Shown one piece after another: positions 36,964-46,564 of a stretch of 64,000 nucleotides of DNA (position 1 is its first letter; the number at the start of each line of letters is the position of its first letter). The stretch covers positions 1-64,000 of the forward strand of contig NZ_FOYD01000006.1 of the NCBI RefSeq assembly GCF_900115905.1. The letters are read 5' to 3'. The position numbers and the translations under genes are program-made. The DNA is from Halopseudomonas formosensis. GTDB lineage: Bacteria > Pseudomonadota > Gammaproteobacteria > Pseudomonadales > Pseudomonadaceae. Below the pieces are notes generated by a model, which saw only the letters and a list, made by a program, of their open reading frames with translations, was not told the origin of the DNA and did not search any database.

Positions 36964-39870
36964 ATGCTGTTACTGATACTGACCTTGATCCCCTTCATCG
37001 GGTGCGCACTGGCAGCGATGTTGCCGGTCAATGCGCGCAATCAGGAAGCATGGCTTGCAGCGGCCATCGGCCTGATCGGCCTGGTCATCCTCGGATACCT
37101 GTTTCCGCAGATCAATAACGGTGACGTGGTCCGCCAGCAGATCGACTGGATGCCCGAGTACGGCCTGAATCTGGTACTGCGCATGGATGGCCTGGCCTGG
37201 CTGTTCAGTCTGCTGATCATCGGCATCTTCCTGCTGGTGGTGGTCTACGCCCGCTACTACATGTCACCGGAAGATCCGGTGCCGCGCTTCTTCTCCTTTC
37301 TGCTGGCGTTCATGGGCGCCATGCTCGGTGTGGTGCTGTCGGGCAACCTGATCCAGCTGGTGATGTTCTGGGAACTGACCAGCCTGTCCTCCTTCATGCT
37401 GATCGGCTATTGGCACCACCGCGCCGACGCCCGCCGGGGTGCCCGCATGGCCTTCACCGTCACGGCCAGCGGCGGGCTCTGTCTGCTGGCCGGGGTACTG
37501 ATGCTCGGGCACATCATCGGCAGCTATGATCTGGATGTGGTGCTCAACTCCGGCGAAACCCTGCGCGACCATGACTGGTACCTGCCGACCCTGATCCTCA
37601 TTGCCCTGGGCGCGCTGACCAAGAGCGCCCAGTTTCCCTTCCATTTCTGGCTGCCCCATGCCATGGCCGCGCCGACCCCGGTGTCGGCCTATCTGCACTC
37701 GGCCACCATGGTCAAGGCGGGGATTTTCCTGCTGATGCGCCTGTGGCCGGTACTGTCCGGCACGCCGGAGTGGACCTGGATCATCGGCGGTGCCGGGGTC
37801 TGCACCCTGCTGCTGGGCTCCTTCATCGCCATCTTCCAGCATGACCTGAAAGGCCTGCTGGCCTACTCGACCATCAGCCACCTGGGCCTGATCACCGCCC
37901 TGCTCGGCATAGGCACGCCACTGGCCATGGTCGCCGCCATATTCCATACGCTCAACCACGCGACCTTCAAGGCCTCCCTGTTCATGGCCGTGGGTATCAT
38001 CGACCACGAGAGCGGCACCCGGGATATGCGCAAGTTGCGCGGGCTCTACCATCTGATGCCGCATACCGCCACCCTGGCGATAGTGGCCTCCGCCGCCATG
38101 GCCGGCGTGCCCTTCCTGAACGGCTTCATTTCCAAGGAAATGTTCTTCGCCGAGACGCTGATGGTCGGCAGCAGCGACAACTGGTGGATGCCCCTGGCGG
38201 CGGTGACCATGGGTGTGTTCAGCGTCGCCTACTCGCTGCGCTTCATTAACGTGTTCTTCGGCAAGCCGGCCACCGATCTGCCCAGTACCCCCCATGAACC
38301 GCCGCGCTGGATGCGCTTTCCGGTGGAGGTGCTGGTGGTATTCTGCCTCATCGTCGGCATCATCCCCGGGCTGAGCGTGGGCCCGCTGCTGCACAACAGC
38401 GTGCAGTCGGTACTCGGCGACATGACCCCCTATTACAGCCTGGCGCTCTGGCATGGCTTCAACATCCCGCTGATCATGAGCTTCGTGGCACTGGGCGGCG
38501 GCGTGCTGTTCTATACCGTGCTGCGGGTGCGCTTCAACCTTCAGCAGGTCGACCGGGTACCGGTGCTGTACCGCTTCAACGGCAAGCAGGCCTACGAGAA
38601 CATCATGCTGGAGATGCGCAGCGCTGCCTCGCGTCTCGAGCGCCTGCTGGGGACTCGACGCCTGCAACCGCAGCTGGTGCTGATCGTTTCCGTCTGTCTG
38701 CTCGCCGGCGTGGCAGCGGCAGCCAGCGCCCCCGGGGTATGGACGGCGATGCAACCCAGCACCCCGCACCTGCCCTTCGCGGCCCTGTGGCTGATCGGCT
38801 GCGTCTGCGCCGTGGCGGCCGCCTGGCAGGCCAAATATCACCGACTGGCGGCGCTGGCGCTGGTCGGCGGTGCCGGGCTGGTGGTCTGTCTGACCTTCCT
38901 CTGGCTGTCTGCACCGGACCTGGCGCTGACCCAGCTGATGGTGGAAACCGTGACCACGGTGCTGATCCTGCTGGGCCTGCGCTGGCTGCCGCCGCGGCTG
39001 CTGGATATCGAGCGCGACAAGCGGGAGAACCGCATTGCCCGCTCGCGCCGCACCCGGGACTTCATCCTCGCCGTGGCGTCGGGTCTGGCCATGGCAGCCA
39101 TCAGCTATCTGGTGCTGATGCTGCCGGCCGGCGCCGGTATCGGCGGCTTCTTCCTCGAGCGCTCGCTGTCCGAGGGTGGCGGCAGCAACGTGGTCAACGT
39201 GCTGCTGGTGGATTTCCGCGGCTTCGACACCATGGGCGAGATCGCCGTGCTGGGCATTGTCGCCCTGACCGTCTACGGCCTGCTGCGGCGCTTCCGTCCG
39301 GCGCCGGAAAGCATGACCCTGCCGCCGCAGCAGACCAACCCCGTAGACCCCGCCGGTTCGCAGCAGCCCGCGGAGCAGGCCGAAACGGGTTACCTGATGG
39401 TGCCCGGCGTCTACCTGCGTCTGCTGCTACCGATGATTCTGGTGTGCGCCCTGTACTTCTTCATGCGCGGTCACAATCTGCCGGGGGGCGGCTTCGTCGC
39501 CGGTCTGCTGTTCTCGGTCGGCATCATCATCCAGTACATGCTGGCAGGTACCGTCTGGGTCGAATCCCGGCTGCACCTGCAACCGCACCGCTGGCTGGCG
39601 CTGGGCCTGGCCCTCGCCGTGCTAACCGGACTGGGCGCGCTGGTGGTGGGCTACCCCTTCCTGACCAGCCACACCGCCCATTTCGAGCTGCCACTGCTCG
39701 GCGAGCTGCACCTGCCCAGCGCCTTCTTTTTCGATCTGGGCGTGTTCAGCGTGGTGGTGGGCGCCACCATGCTGATACTCACCGCCCTGGCGCACCAGTC
39801 GCTGCGCAGCCACCGCCTGCCGGTGGCCGCCATCGATGCGGCTGATGCCACCGGACAGGAGAAAAACTGA
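36964..39870 (+). CDS. mnhA: Na+/H+ antiporter subunit A, fused A/B
   Basis: A 968-residue multi-span membrane protein. The N-terminal part is the NuoL-like MrpA subunit, with Glu137 (FWELTS) and Lys219 (LTKSAQFPFHFWLP) matching the proton-path Glu and Lys of MrpA. The tail, from about residue 805 (YLMVPGVYLRLLLP) to 955, is an MrpB domain with the GHNLPGGGFVAGL motif, so A and B are fused as in other pseudomonads (ShaA/PhaAB type). The complex exports Na+ (and in some species K+) in exchange for protons. GGGAG precedes the ATG, and mnhC overlaps by one base. Confidence 0.95.
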   Translation: MLLLILTLIPFIGCALAAMLPVNARNQEAWLAAAIGLIGLVILGYLFPQINNGDVVRQQIDWMPEYGLNLVLRMDGLAWLFSLLIIGIFLLVVVYARYYMSPEDPVPRFFSFLLAFMGAMLGVVLSGNLIQLVMFWELTSLSSFMLIGYWHHRADARRGARMAFTVTASGGLCLLAGVLMLGHIIGSYDLDVVLNSGETLRDHDWYLPTLILIALGALTKSAQFPFHFWLPHAMAAPTPVSAYLHSATMVKAGIFLLMRLWPVLSGTPEWTWIIGGAGVCTLLLGSFIAIFQHDLKGLLAYSTISHLGLITALLGIGTPLAMVAAIFHTLNHATFKASLFMAVGIIDHESGTRDMRKLRGLYHLMPHTATLAIVASAAMAGVPFLNGFISKEMFFAETLMVGSSDNWWMPLAAVTMGVFSVAYSLRFINVFFGKPATDLPSTPHEPPRWMRFPVEVLVVFCLIVGIIPGLSVGPLLHNSVQSVLGDMTPYYSLALWHGFNIPLIMSFVALGGGVLFYTVLRVRFNLQQVDRVPVLYRFNGKQAYENIMLEMRSAASRLERLLGTRRLQPQLVLIVSVCLLAGVAAAASAPGVWTAMQPSTPHLPFAALWLIGCVCAVAAAWQAKYHRLAALALVGGAGLVVCLTFLWLSAPDLALTQLMVETVTTVLILLGLRWLPPRLLDIERDKRENRIARSRRTRDFILAVASGLAMAAISYLVLMLPAGAGIGGFFLERSLSEGGGSNVVNVLLVDFRGFDTMGEIAVLGIVALTVYGLLRRFRPAPESMTLPPQQTNPVDPAGSQQPAEQAETGYLMVPGVYLRLLLPMILVCALYFFMRGHNLPGGGFVAGLLFSVGIIIQYMLAGTVWVESRLHLQPHRWLALGLALAVLTGLGALVVGYPFLTSHTAHFELPLLGELHLPSAFFFDLGVFSVVVGATMLILTALAHQSLRSHRLPVAAIDAADATGQEKN

Positions 39871-40211
39871 TGGAAGCCGTCATCGCCATTGCCATTGGCG
39901 TACTCTTTGCCTCGGGCGTCTGGCTGATCCTGCGGCCGCGTACCTTCCAGGTGATCATCGGCCTGCTGCTGATGTCCTATGCGGTCAACCTGTTCATTTT
40001 CATCATGGGGCGGCTGTGGGTGAACAAACCGCCGCTGACCCTGGAGCAGGCTGTTGATCCGGCGCTGTTCGCCGACCCGGTTCCCCAGGCCCTGGTGCTG
40101 ACTGCCATCGTCATCGGCTTCGCCACCACCGCCCTGTATCTGGTACTGCTGCTCACCTCCCGGGGTCTGACCGGAACCGACCACGTGGATGGCAAGGAAC
40201 CCCGTCAATGA
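39870..40211 (+). CDS. mnhC: Na+/H+ antiporter subunit C
   Basis: A 113-residue NuoK-like subunit with three membrane helices, including SYAVNLFIFIMG and DPVPQALVLTAIVIGFATTA, the signature of MrpC. It overlaps mnhA by one base (TGATG) and mnhD by four. Confidence 0.95.
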   Translation: MEAVIAIAIGVLFASGVWLILRPRTFQVIIGLLLMSYAVNLFIFIMGRLWVNKPPLTLEQAVDPALFADPVPQALVLTAIVIGFATTALYLVLLLTSRGLTGTDHVDGKEPRQ

Positions 40212-41848
40212 GCTTCTGGGCTGATCAACTGATACTCCTGCCCATCCTGCTGCCGCTGCTGTTCGCCGCAGCGCTGGTCCTGCTCAGCGGCCGCCGGCAG
40301 CAGCTGAAGTTCGCCATCAACCTGATCGGCACCCTGGCCCTGCTGGCCACCGCGATCACGCTGTTCTGGTTCACCGATCGGGAGGTCTGGCCCCAGGGCG
40401 TCGGCGTTTACCTGGCGGCCAACTGGGCGGCGCCCTTCGGTATCGCCCTGGTGGTCGATCGCCTGTCAGCGCTGATGCTGACCCTCTGTGCCGTTATCGC
40501 ACTGGCGGCACTGGTGTTTTCCTACCGCCGCTGGAGCCGCGCCGGGGTGCACTTCCATTCCCTGTTCCAGTTCCTGCTGGCGGGTATCAACGGCTCCTTC
40601 ATCACCGGCGACCTGTTCAACCTTTTCGTGTTCTTCGAAATCATGCTGGCCGCGTCCTACGGCCTGCTGCTGCTCGGTCTGCAATCGGAGCGGATCCGGG
40701 CCAGCATGCAGTATGTGGTGATCAACCTGGTGGCCTCATCCTTCTTCCTGATCGGCGTGGCCCTGATCTATGCTGCCGCCGGCACCCTGAACATGGCCGA
40801 TCTGGCGGTGCGCGCCAGCACCATGGGCGAAAGCGAGCGGCTGCTGCTGGAAATCGGCGCAGCGGTGCTGGCCATCGTATTCCTGATCAAGAGTGCAGTC
40901 TGGCCGCTGGGCTTCTGGCTGCCGACCACCTATGCGGCCGCCGCGCCCCCGGTGGGCGCGATGCTGGTGCTGATGACCAAGGTGGGCATCTATGTACTGC
41001 TGCGCCTGTGGCAGCTGGTGTTCGCCGAGCAGACCGAGCTGCTCAATGCCCTGTCCGGTGCGGTGCTGGTGACTGGCGGCCTGCTGACCCTGGCCTTCGG
41101 CACCATCGGCATGCTCGGCAGCCAGGAACTGGGACGCATGGCAGGCTTCAGCGCCATCATCTCCTCGGGCACCCTGCTGGCCGCCCTGGGCTATGGTGAG
41201 CCCCGGGTGATCAGCGCCGCCCTGTTCTACCTGATCAGCTCGACCCTGGCAGTGGCCGCCTTCATGCTGCTGATGGAGCTGATCGAACGCATCCGCAAAC
41301 CCAGTGCCGCGGTACTGGCCCTGACCATGGAGGCCTTCGCCATCGATGACGCTCCCGAGGAGTCCGCCGGGGTGGTGATTCCCGCCGCCATGGCCTTCCT
41401 CGGTCTGTCCTTCGTCGCCAGTGCCCTGATCATGGCCGGTCTGCCGCCACTGTCCGGCTTCATCGCCAAGTTCGCGCTGTTCCACGCCCTGCTCAATCCG
41501 ACCGGCATGTTCACCGATAACACCTATGTCGCCGATCCGCTGGCCTGGACCATACTCGCGCTGATCATCCTGTCCGGGCTGGCAGCGATCATCTCGCTGA
41601 TGCGCTACGGCGTGCGGACCTTCTGGGCCGCAGCGGATGCCACGGCGCCGCGCCTGCAGCTGAGCGAGGCCCTGCCGATTACCGTGCTGCTGGCCCTGTG
41701 CATCACCATCAGCCTGGCGGCCGGCCCCACCAGCCGCTATCTGGACCGTACCGCCGACGCCCTGCACGATCCGGGGCGGTATATCGAGCGGGTGATGTCG
41801 ACGCCGGCGGTGCCTGGCGTGGTCAGCATCACCGGAGGTGATTCATGA
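40208..41848 (+). CDS. mnhD: Na+/H+ antiporter subunit D
   Basis: A 546-residue NuoM/NuoN-like subunit with about 14 membrane helices. Glu144 (FVFFEIMLAASYGLL) and the lysine in LIKSAVWPLGFWLP are the conserved charged residues of the ion path. It overlaps its neighbours by four bases on each side. Confidence 0.95.
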   Translation: MSFWADQLILLPILLPLLFAAALVLLSGRRQQLKFAINLIGTLALLATAITLFWFTDREVWPQGVGVYLAANWAAPFGIALVVDRLSALMLTLCAVIALAALVFSYRRWSRAGVHFHSLFQFLLAGINGSFITGDLFNLFVFFEIMLAASYGLLLLGLQSERIRASMQYVVINLVASSFFLIGVALIYAAAGTLNMADLAVRASTMGESERLLLEIGAAVLAIVFLIKSAVWPLGFWLPTTYAAAAPPVGAMLVLMTKVGIYVLLRLWQLVFAEQTELLNALSGAVLVTGGLLTLAFGTIGMLGSQELGRMAGFSAIISSGTLLAALGYGEPRVISAALFYLISSTLAVAAFMLLMELIERIRKPSAAVLALTMEAFAIDDAPEESAGVVIPAAMAFLGLSFVASALIMAGLPPLSGFIAKFALFHALLNPTGMFTDNTYVADPLAWTILALIILSGLAAIISLMRYGVRTFWAAADATAPRLQLSEALPITVLLALCITISLAAGPTSRYLDRTADALHDPGRYIERVMSTPAVPGVVSITGGDS

Positions 41849-42342
41849 GGCGCTGGCTGCCGACCCCGCTGATTTCCCTGTCCCTGCTGGGGCTGTGGCT
41901 GATGCTCAATCAGACCCTGCACCCGGCCCACCTGCTGCTGGGCGCGGTGATCGCCATTGCCATCCCCCTGCTGGTAGCCCCGCTGCGTCCGACCCCGGTA
42001 CGGGTGTCGCGACCGCTGACCGTGATAAGGCTCACCATCTCCTCACTGATCGAGATACTGCGCTCGTGCTTCAACGTCTGCACGCTGATCCTGTTCCGCT
42101 CCAGGGGGCTGAACACCCAGTTCATCCGTATTCCGCTGGATCTGCGTGACCCCCACGGTCTGGCGGTGCTGGCCTGCATCATCAACTCCACGCCCGGCAC
42201 CGTGTGGGTGGAGATCATCCCGGGCACCAACGATCTGGCCCTGCATGTCTTCGACCTGCATGATGCCAACTGGTGGGTAAACATGATCAAGACCAAGCTG
42301 GAGCAGCCCTTGATCGAGATATTCGAACAGGAGAAAGCATGA
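41845..42342 (+). CDS. mnhE: Na+/H+ antiporter subunit E
   Basis: A 165-residue subunit with two N-terminal membrane segments and a cytoplasmic domain. The segment ACIINSTPGTVWVEI is typical of MrpE. Overlaps mnhD and mnhF by four bases each. Confidence 0.93.
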   Translation: MRRWLPTPLISLSLLGLWLMLNQTLHPAHLLLGAVIAIAIPLLVAPLRPTPVRVSRPLTVIRLTISSLIEILRSCFNVCTLILFRSRGLNTQFIRIPLDLRDPHGLAVLACIINSTPGTVWVEIIPGTNDLALHVFDLHDANWWVNMIKTKLEQPLIEIFEQEKA

Positions 42343-42620
42343 CAGGCCTGATGCTGACCGCCGCGCTCGGCTTCGCCCTGCTGTGTGTGATGCTGGCGCT
42401 GATCTTCTGCGGTATCCGCCTGCTGCTCGGTCCGACCGCCCAGGACCGAGTGCTGGCGCTGGATTCACTGTGGATGGCGGCGATGCTGTTCATCCTGCTG
42501 CTGGGCATCCGCTTTTCCAGCGTGGTCTATTTCGAGGCCGCACTGGTGATTGCCCTGACCGGCTTCGTGTCGTCGATCGCCCTGGCCAAATTCCTGATAC
42601 GCGGGGAGATCATCGAATGA
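42339..42620 (+). CDS. mnhF: Na+/H+ antiporter subunit F
   Basis: A 93-residue subunit with three membrane helices and the MrpF pattern RLLLGPTAQDRVLALD. The start at 42339 is the ATGA overlap with mnhE; GGAG stands 7 bases before it. Confidence 0.93.
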   Translation: MTGLMLTAALGFALLCVMLALIFCGIRLLLGPTAQDRVLALDSLWMAAMLFILLLGIRFSSVVYFEAALVIALTGFVSSIALAKFLIRGEIIE

Positions 42621-43003
42621 GCGGTTTTCTCAGCCTGCCCATGGCCGAGCTCAGTATCTGGCTGGCGCTGCCCATAGCGCTGCTGCTGGTGATCGGTGGT
42701 CTGATCACCTTCATCGGGGCCCTGGGTCTGCTGCGCCTGCCCAACTTCTATCAACGCATTCATGGCCCGGCAGTGTTCATTACCGTCGGCACCGGCTGCT
42801 TCCTGATTGCCTCGATGCTGTATTTCTCCGGAACGCTGGAACGCCCCGTGGTGCACGAGCTGCTGATCACCGCCTTCGTTCTGCTTACCGCGCCAGTGGT
42901 ATCCATGATGATCATGCGGGCCGCGGTGTACCGCGACCTGCGGGCACGGCGCAAGGCCAGCGACGACCAGACCGATGCCTACCAGTTTCCGGAAGATGAA
43001 TAG
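42617..43003 (+). CDS. mnhG: Na+/H+ antiporter subunit G
   Basis: A 128-residue subunit with three membrane helices and the MrpG motif GLLRLPNFYQRIHGP. It starts at the ATGA overlap with mnhF and is the last gene of the antiporter operon. The polar C-terminal tail (RKASDDQTDAYQFPEDE) is cytoplasmic. Confidence 0.93.
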   Translation: MSGFLSLPMAELSIWLALPIALLLVIGGLITFIGALGLLRLPNFYQRIHGPAVFITVGTGCFLIASMLYFSGTLERPVVHELLITAFVLLTAPVVSMMIMRAAVYRDLRARRKASDDQTDAYQFPEDE

Positions 43004-43014
43004 ACGGGAAGAGG

Positions 43015-43034
43015 CGGGCGACACCGGTCGCCCG
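43015..43034. terminator. Convergent hairpin after mnhG
   Basis: CGGGCGAC (43015-43022) pairs perfectly with GTCGCCCG (43027-43034) in the 36-base gap between convergent genes. No T-run is present on either side. Confidence 0.5.
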
Positions 43035-43039
43035 TCGGG

Positions 43040-43324
43040 TCAGAGGGATTCGGGCGGGCTTGTTGCAACGGCCAGGCCCGGCATCAGCAGGCTGCCAATC
43101 CGCAGCAGCTGACTGCCCTGACTGATCAGCAGGCGTGGTCCGTTGGCGCCCATGAGTTTGCCGGTGAGCAGCCCCAGCGCGAGGCCGCCGCCGATCCAGT
43201 ACAGCGGCGACACTCCCTTGAGCGCGGCAAGGCGTTCCCGCCCATCGAGCTTGAGCAGGGCCATTTCGATGCCCAGCTGCTCATCCAGCTGTTGAATCTG
43301 TTTCTGCAGTATCTTGCGTCCCAT
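43040..43324 (-). CDS. Small membrane protein of the YqjE/DUF883 group
   Basis: A 94-residue protein: a charged N-terminal helix (QKQIQQLDEQLGIEMALLKLDG), one hydrophobic hairpin around YWIGGGLALGLLTGKLMG, and a second weak hydrophobic segment. I know such proteins as the third member of the YqjD-YqjE-YqjK type cluster, but sequence similarity is not certain. It overlaps the upstream gene by 44 bases, so translational coupling is likely. Confidence 0.65.
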   Translation of the reverse strand: MGRKILQKQIQQLDEQLGIEMALLKLDGRERLAALKGVSPLYWIGGGLALGLLTGKLMGANGPRLLISQGSQLLRIGSLLMPGLAVATSPPESL

Positions 43325-43751
43325 GGATCTGCTCCTTCAGGGCATTGAGCTGACGGCGGGTAGCCGGAAAGCGCAGGCTGGCGGAGAGTTTTCGACAGTA
43401 GGCTGCCACGATCCCGAGCATCAGCAACTGCAGCGCAATGAAGCCCGCGAGGCCCCAGGCGACAGACCCCAGCCAGGTGAAAACCAGCCAGGCCAGCAGC
43501 ACCGACAGCCCGGTCCAGGCCAGAATGGCTACCGGGATCATCGCCAGGGCAAGCAGCAGCATGCGGCCGGAGTCCCCGGCCGCCAACCGCAGCTCCATAC
43601 CCGCCAGGCGAACCAGATCCCCGCCGACCAGAGCTGCATGTTCCAACCACTGCGCGGAGGATTTCAGCTCGTCCAGCACCGGCTGGGATTGCCGGGGTTG
43701 GCCCCCGACATCTCCGCTCTCGGGGACGTCGTCCCCCGGCACCCTGCTCAT
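43281..43751 (-). CDS. YqjE-like (phage-holin-superfamily) membrane protein
   Basis: A 156-residue protein with two closely spaced membrane helices (about 62-85 and 90-115) between polar ends. This is the layout of YqjE, often labelled 'phage holin family'; there is no lysis cassette, so it is a cell-envelope protein of unknown role. It overlaps the DUF883 gene by four bases. Confidence 0.75.
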   Translation of the reverse strand: MSRVPGDDVPESGDVGGQPRQSQPVLDELKSSAQWLEHAALVGGDLVRLAGMELRLAAGDSGRMLLLALAMIPVAILAWTGLSVLLAWLVFTWLGSVAWGLAGFIALQLLMLGIVAAYCRKLSASLRFPATRRQLNALKEQIHGTQDTAETDSTAG

Positions 43752-44062
43752 TTCCGGGAGGTCAGCTGGGCAACCAGGAAACCGGCGGCAAAGGCGATGC
43801 CCAGGGTCACCAGCGGCTTGTCGTGCAGGTAACCCTTGGCATGATCGCAGAGCTCGGTAGCCTTGCTCTTGCCCTTGGCCAGCTGCGCCTCGGCATCATG
43901 CTTCCAGTCCATCCCCGCCGCTTCGGCTGCATGACGGAAATGCTCCTTGGCTTCCATCAGCTTGCTGTAGGCGGCTGCCACGGCTTCCTTGCCCGATTCG
44001 ACCTCTTCCCTGCGATCGTTGCTCTGGTTTGCTACGGGTCCGTTCTTGTCAACAGCACTCAT
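43748..44062 (-). CDS. DUF883 (ElaB/YqjD-type) protein
   Basis: A 104-residue protein with a long amphipathic helix rich in Lys, Glu and Ala and a C-terminal membrane helix (LVTLGIAFAAGFLVAQL) ending in basic residues. In E. coli, ElaB and YqjD are inner-membrane proteins that bind ribosomes in stationary phase. First gene of the three-gene set; AGGAGC lies upstream of the ATG. Confidence 0.82.
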   Translation of the reverse strand: MSAVDKNGPVANQSNDRREEVESGKEAVAAAYSKLMEAKEHFRHAAEAAGMDWKHDAEAQLAKGKSKATELCDHAKGYLHDKPLVTLGIAFAAGFLVAQLTSRK

Positions 44063-44160
44063 GTTCAGGGCTCCTTGATAGCTTCGAATTGGCCGGACGC
44101 CAGGGCGCCGACATAGTACTTGACTACCGAAGCGCCCCCGGTGTTCCCGCTATATCCGCC

Positions 44161-45003
44161 TCAGGGTTCCCCGACCAGCCAGTCCATCCGCCATCCGCCC
44201 CCCGGGGCCTGGGCCAGCTGGGAGGCCAGCCAGGGCAGCACTGCCTCCAGCTCCTCCCACAAAGGCCAGGGCGGATTGATCAGCATCAGCCCCGACCCGT
44301 TGAGCCCGAGGCCGGTGTCGATAGGTCGAACATGCAGCTCGACGCGCAGCACCTTGGGTACCTCGGCCTCGGCGATGCGGCGATAGAAATCACGCAGCAG
44401 GCGCTCGTCCTTGATCGGGTACCAGAGAGCAATCACGGTCTGGCGCATGCGGCCGATGGCCTGCTGCACGCCATCCACGCAGCGTTGCAGGTCATCGCTC
44501 TTCTCGAAGGGCGGATCCAGCAGCCACAGGGCGCGCTTTTCCGCGACCGGCAGGAAGGCTTTGGGCAACTCGTAGCCATCGCGGTGGTGCACGGCAACGG
44601 CCGGGTGCCCGGCAAAATGCTCGCGCAGGGTCGCGGCATCCTCCAGGTGCAGCTCACTCAGAATCATCCGGTCCTGCTCGCGCAGCAGATCCGCCGCCAG
44701 CTGCGGTGAGCCGGGGTAGAACCGCAACGCCCCGTCCGGATTCTGCCGCGCCACCGCAGCGCGGTAGTCGGCGAGCAGTTCGGGCAGGTCGTCCCGCTCC
44801 CAGAGCCGTCCGATGCCATCGAGATACTCGCCGGTACGGCTGGCGTCGTCGCCCTGCAGGTCGTAAAGCGCGATGCCCGCATGGCTGTCGAGATAGCACA
44901 GCGGGGTCGTCTTGCGCTGCATCAGGGTGAGCACGCGCAACAACACGGCATGCTTGAGTACGTCGGCATGGTTGCCGGCGTGGAAACTGTGACGGTAGTT
45001 CAT
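44161..45003 (-). CDS. rlmJ: 23S rRNA (adenine-2030-N6)-methyltransferase
   Basis: A 280-residue S-adenosylmethionine-dependent enzyme that methylates A2030 of 23S rRNA. It begins MNYRHSFHAGNHADVLKH as in the family, with the catalytic DPPFE and the conserved GSGLMLINPPW. Full length. Its start codon is 16 bases from the stop codon of the CYTH-CHAD gene. Confidence 0.94.
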   Translation of the reverse strand: MNYRHSFHAGNHADVLKHAVLLRVLTLMQRKTTPLCYLDSHAGIALYDLQGDDASRTGEYLDGIGRLWERDDLPELLADYRAAVARQNPDGALRFYPGSPQLAADLLREQDRMILSELHLEDAATLREHFAGHPAVAVHHRDGYELPKAFLPVAEKRALWLLDPPFEKSDDLQRCVDGVQQAIGRMRQTVIALWYPIKDERLLRDFYRRIAEAEVPKVLRVELHVRPIDTGLGLNGSGLMLINPPWPLWEELEAVLPWLASQLAQAPGGGWRMDWLVGEP

Positions 45004-45019
45004 CCAGCTGGCCCCGTGA

Positions 45020-46423
45020 TCAGCGGTTCAATTCGCGCCAGGCGTCCAGCCGACGCACCTTCTGACCCTGTTTGCGCAGGGCAAGCAGCAGCGCCGGGCG
45101 CACCTCGTCGTCGACCAGCGGGTACTGCTCGAGCAGCGCCTGCAGCTTGTTCAGCTCGCCATACAGGTGATCCACCTGGGGCAGAGCAAGGAACTGGCGA
45201 AAGCCCCCCAGCAAAAAGCCCAGTCGCTGCAGACGCGGCTGCTGGGCCAGCCACAGCTGGACATCGCGGTCATCGTCATTCTGGTGGGGTACGCGCAGCT
45301 CCTGGATCTCCCGGGCCACGGCGGCCAGTAACCAGCGCGGCAACGCCAGCGCGCCAACCCTGTCCCCCCGGGGCGGCCGCTCCTGGTTCCAGCCGCCGGT
45401 GTGCAGCCAGAGGGCCAGTCCGAGGAACAGCTGCCCCCAGGCCGGATCCTGAAGCGTACGCTCGAACAGCACCGGAGCCTGTTCCCTGGCCCGCCGGCCA
45501 TCCTCATCATCGGCCCAGCCGGCCAGCACCAGCGGCCGGTACTCCGCCAGCAGGCTGTCCAGACGGGGGGTGAAGCGCTGGGTCGAGCTGCGCGGCACGC
45601 CCAGATCGAACACGCTGAAGAAGGCCCGCAGATCCACCAGCCTCGCCACCAGCTCCCGGAACAGGCGCCACTGACCGCTGAAACGGTACTGCTCGGCCAG
45701 GCGCTGGGTATGCCCGAGCAACTGCCAGCCGGCTGCCGCCACCACCTCATCGACCGTGGTCTGTTCGCTCCAGGGATGGGCCGGCAACTGCAGCTCGTAG
45801 CTGGCGGGGTCGTACAGCCGGTAGCCGCGCTCGGCCTTGCTGATGTCGCAGGGTATCAGGGCAATATCGGCCGACAGGCTGGTCGCCAGCTCCAGCAATG
45901 CCACGACGGGGCCGCTGCGCAGTTCCAGCTCGAGCTCACAGATCGGCTCGGCACGGCCATCGGCCAGCACCTGCCCCTGATCCAGCGCGACCTCCACCTG
46001 CACCGGTTGGCCTTCGTGCTCCCAGTTCAGCAGCGCCTTGGTGCGCTGGAAATCGGTGGTGAACACCGGCTGCAGCAGCAGTTTGTCCAGGGTCGCCAGG
46101 CTGGCCGGCCAGCAGCTGTCATCCAGCTGCGTCAGGTCCAGACCGGGACCATCGATGGGCCAGTCCCATTCGTTGCGTTCAGACAGCCCGGCCACGCTCT
46201 GGCCCTTGCTCTTGAGTGTCTGGATGTACTGTTCGCCGTCCCTGCGTACACGCAGGGCCACCCGGGCCAGGGCCAGATCCCGCTCCGCCGTGTCGTAGTA
46301 CTGGTTGTACAGGGTGCCGGTATGCCACTCTCCGGTTCTGCGCCTGTTCAGCAGCGGATGCTCCCGCAGGCTGGTGATCGCCGCCGGGCTGACCCGCAGC
46401 TTGATCTCTGTTTCCTTGTCCAT
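45020..46423 (-). CDS. CYTH-CHAD triphosphate hydrolase (YgiF-like)
   Basis: A 467-residue protein with an N-terminal CYTH domain whose metal-binding ExExK motif is Glu4-Thr-Glu6-Ile-Lys8, and a C-terminal CHAD helical domain (about 220-460) rich in His and Arg. E. coli YgiF is an inorganic triphosphatase, and CHAD domains bind polyphosphate. The ATG at 46423 puts the motif at the very N-terminus, as expected; two upstream in-frame starts exist. It is divergent from the DUF47-pit phosphate pair, a fitting context. Confidence 0.88.
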   Translation of the reverse strand: MDKETEIKLRVSPAAITSLREHPLLNRRRTGEWHTGTLYNQYYDTAERDLALARVALRVRRDGEQYIQTLKSKGQSVAGLSERNEWDWPIDGPGLDLTQLDDSCWPASLATLDKLLLQPVFTTDFQRTKALLNWEHEGQPVQVEVALDQGQVLADGRAEPICELELELRSGPVVALLELATSLSADIALIPCDISKAERGYRLYDPASYELQLPAHPWSEQTTVDEVVAAAGWQLLGHTQRLAEQYRFSGQWRLFRELVARLVDLRAFFSVFDLGVPRSSTQRFTPRLDSLLAEYRPLVLAGWADDEDGRRAREQAPVLFERTLQDPAWGQLFLGLALWLHTGGWNQERPPRGDRVGALALPRWLLAAVAREIQELRVPHQNDDDRDVQLWLAQQPRLQRLGFLLGGFRQFLALPQVDHLYGELNKLQALLEQYPLVDDEVRPALLLALRKQGQKVRRLDAWRELNR

Positions 46424-46504
46424 ACTCTGTCTCATACCTGGTTGCACCACCCTCAACGGTGATACAGCGTCTATTCTGATTGTGGCCTTTTTATTGCTAT
46501 CGGG

Positions 46505-46533
46505 TGACCACCCGTGCGATCCGGGCTTATAAT
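46505..46533 (+). promoter_or_regulatory. Probable promoter of the DUF47-pit operon
   Basis: TGACCA (46505-46510) and a perfect TATAAT (46528-46533) are 17 bases apart, 32 bases before the DUF47 start. No convincing Pho box was seen. Confidence 0.6.
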
Positions 46534-46564
46534 TACGCCCCCTTCATGCCTTGGAGCCTGGAAT

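Noticed and set aside
37264-38841. 525-codon minus-strand frame opposite mnhA
   Set aside because: Rich in His, Gln and Gly with no motif, antisense to a membrane subunit with intact key residues.
43281-43751. 'Phage holin' as evidence for a prophage
   Set aside because: It is the YqjE-type envelope protein next to DUF883; no other phage gene is present in the window.
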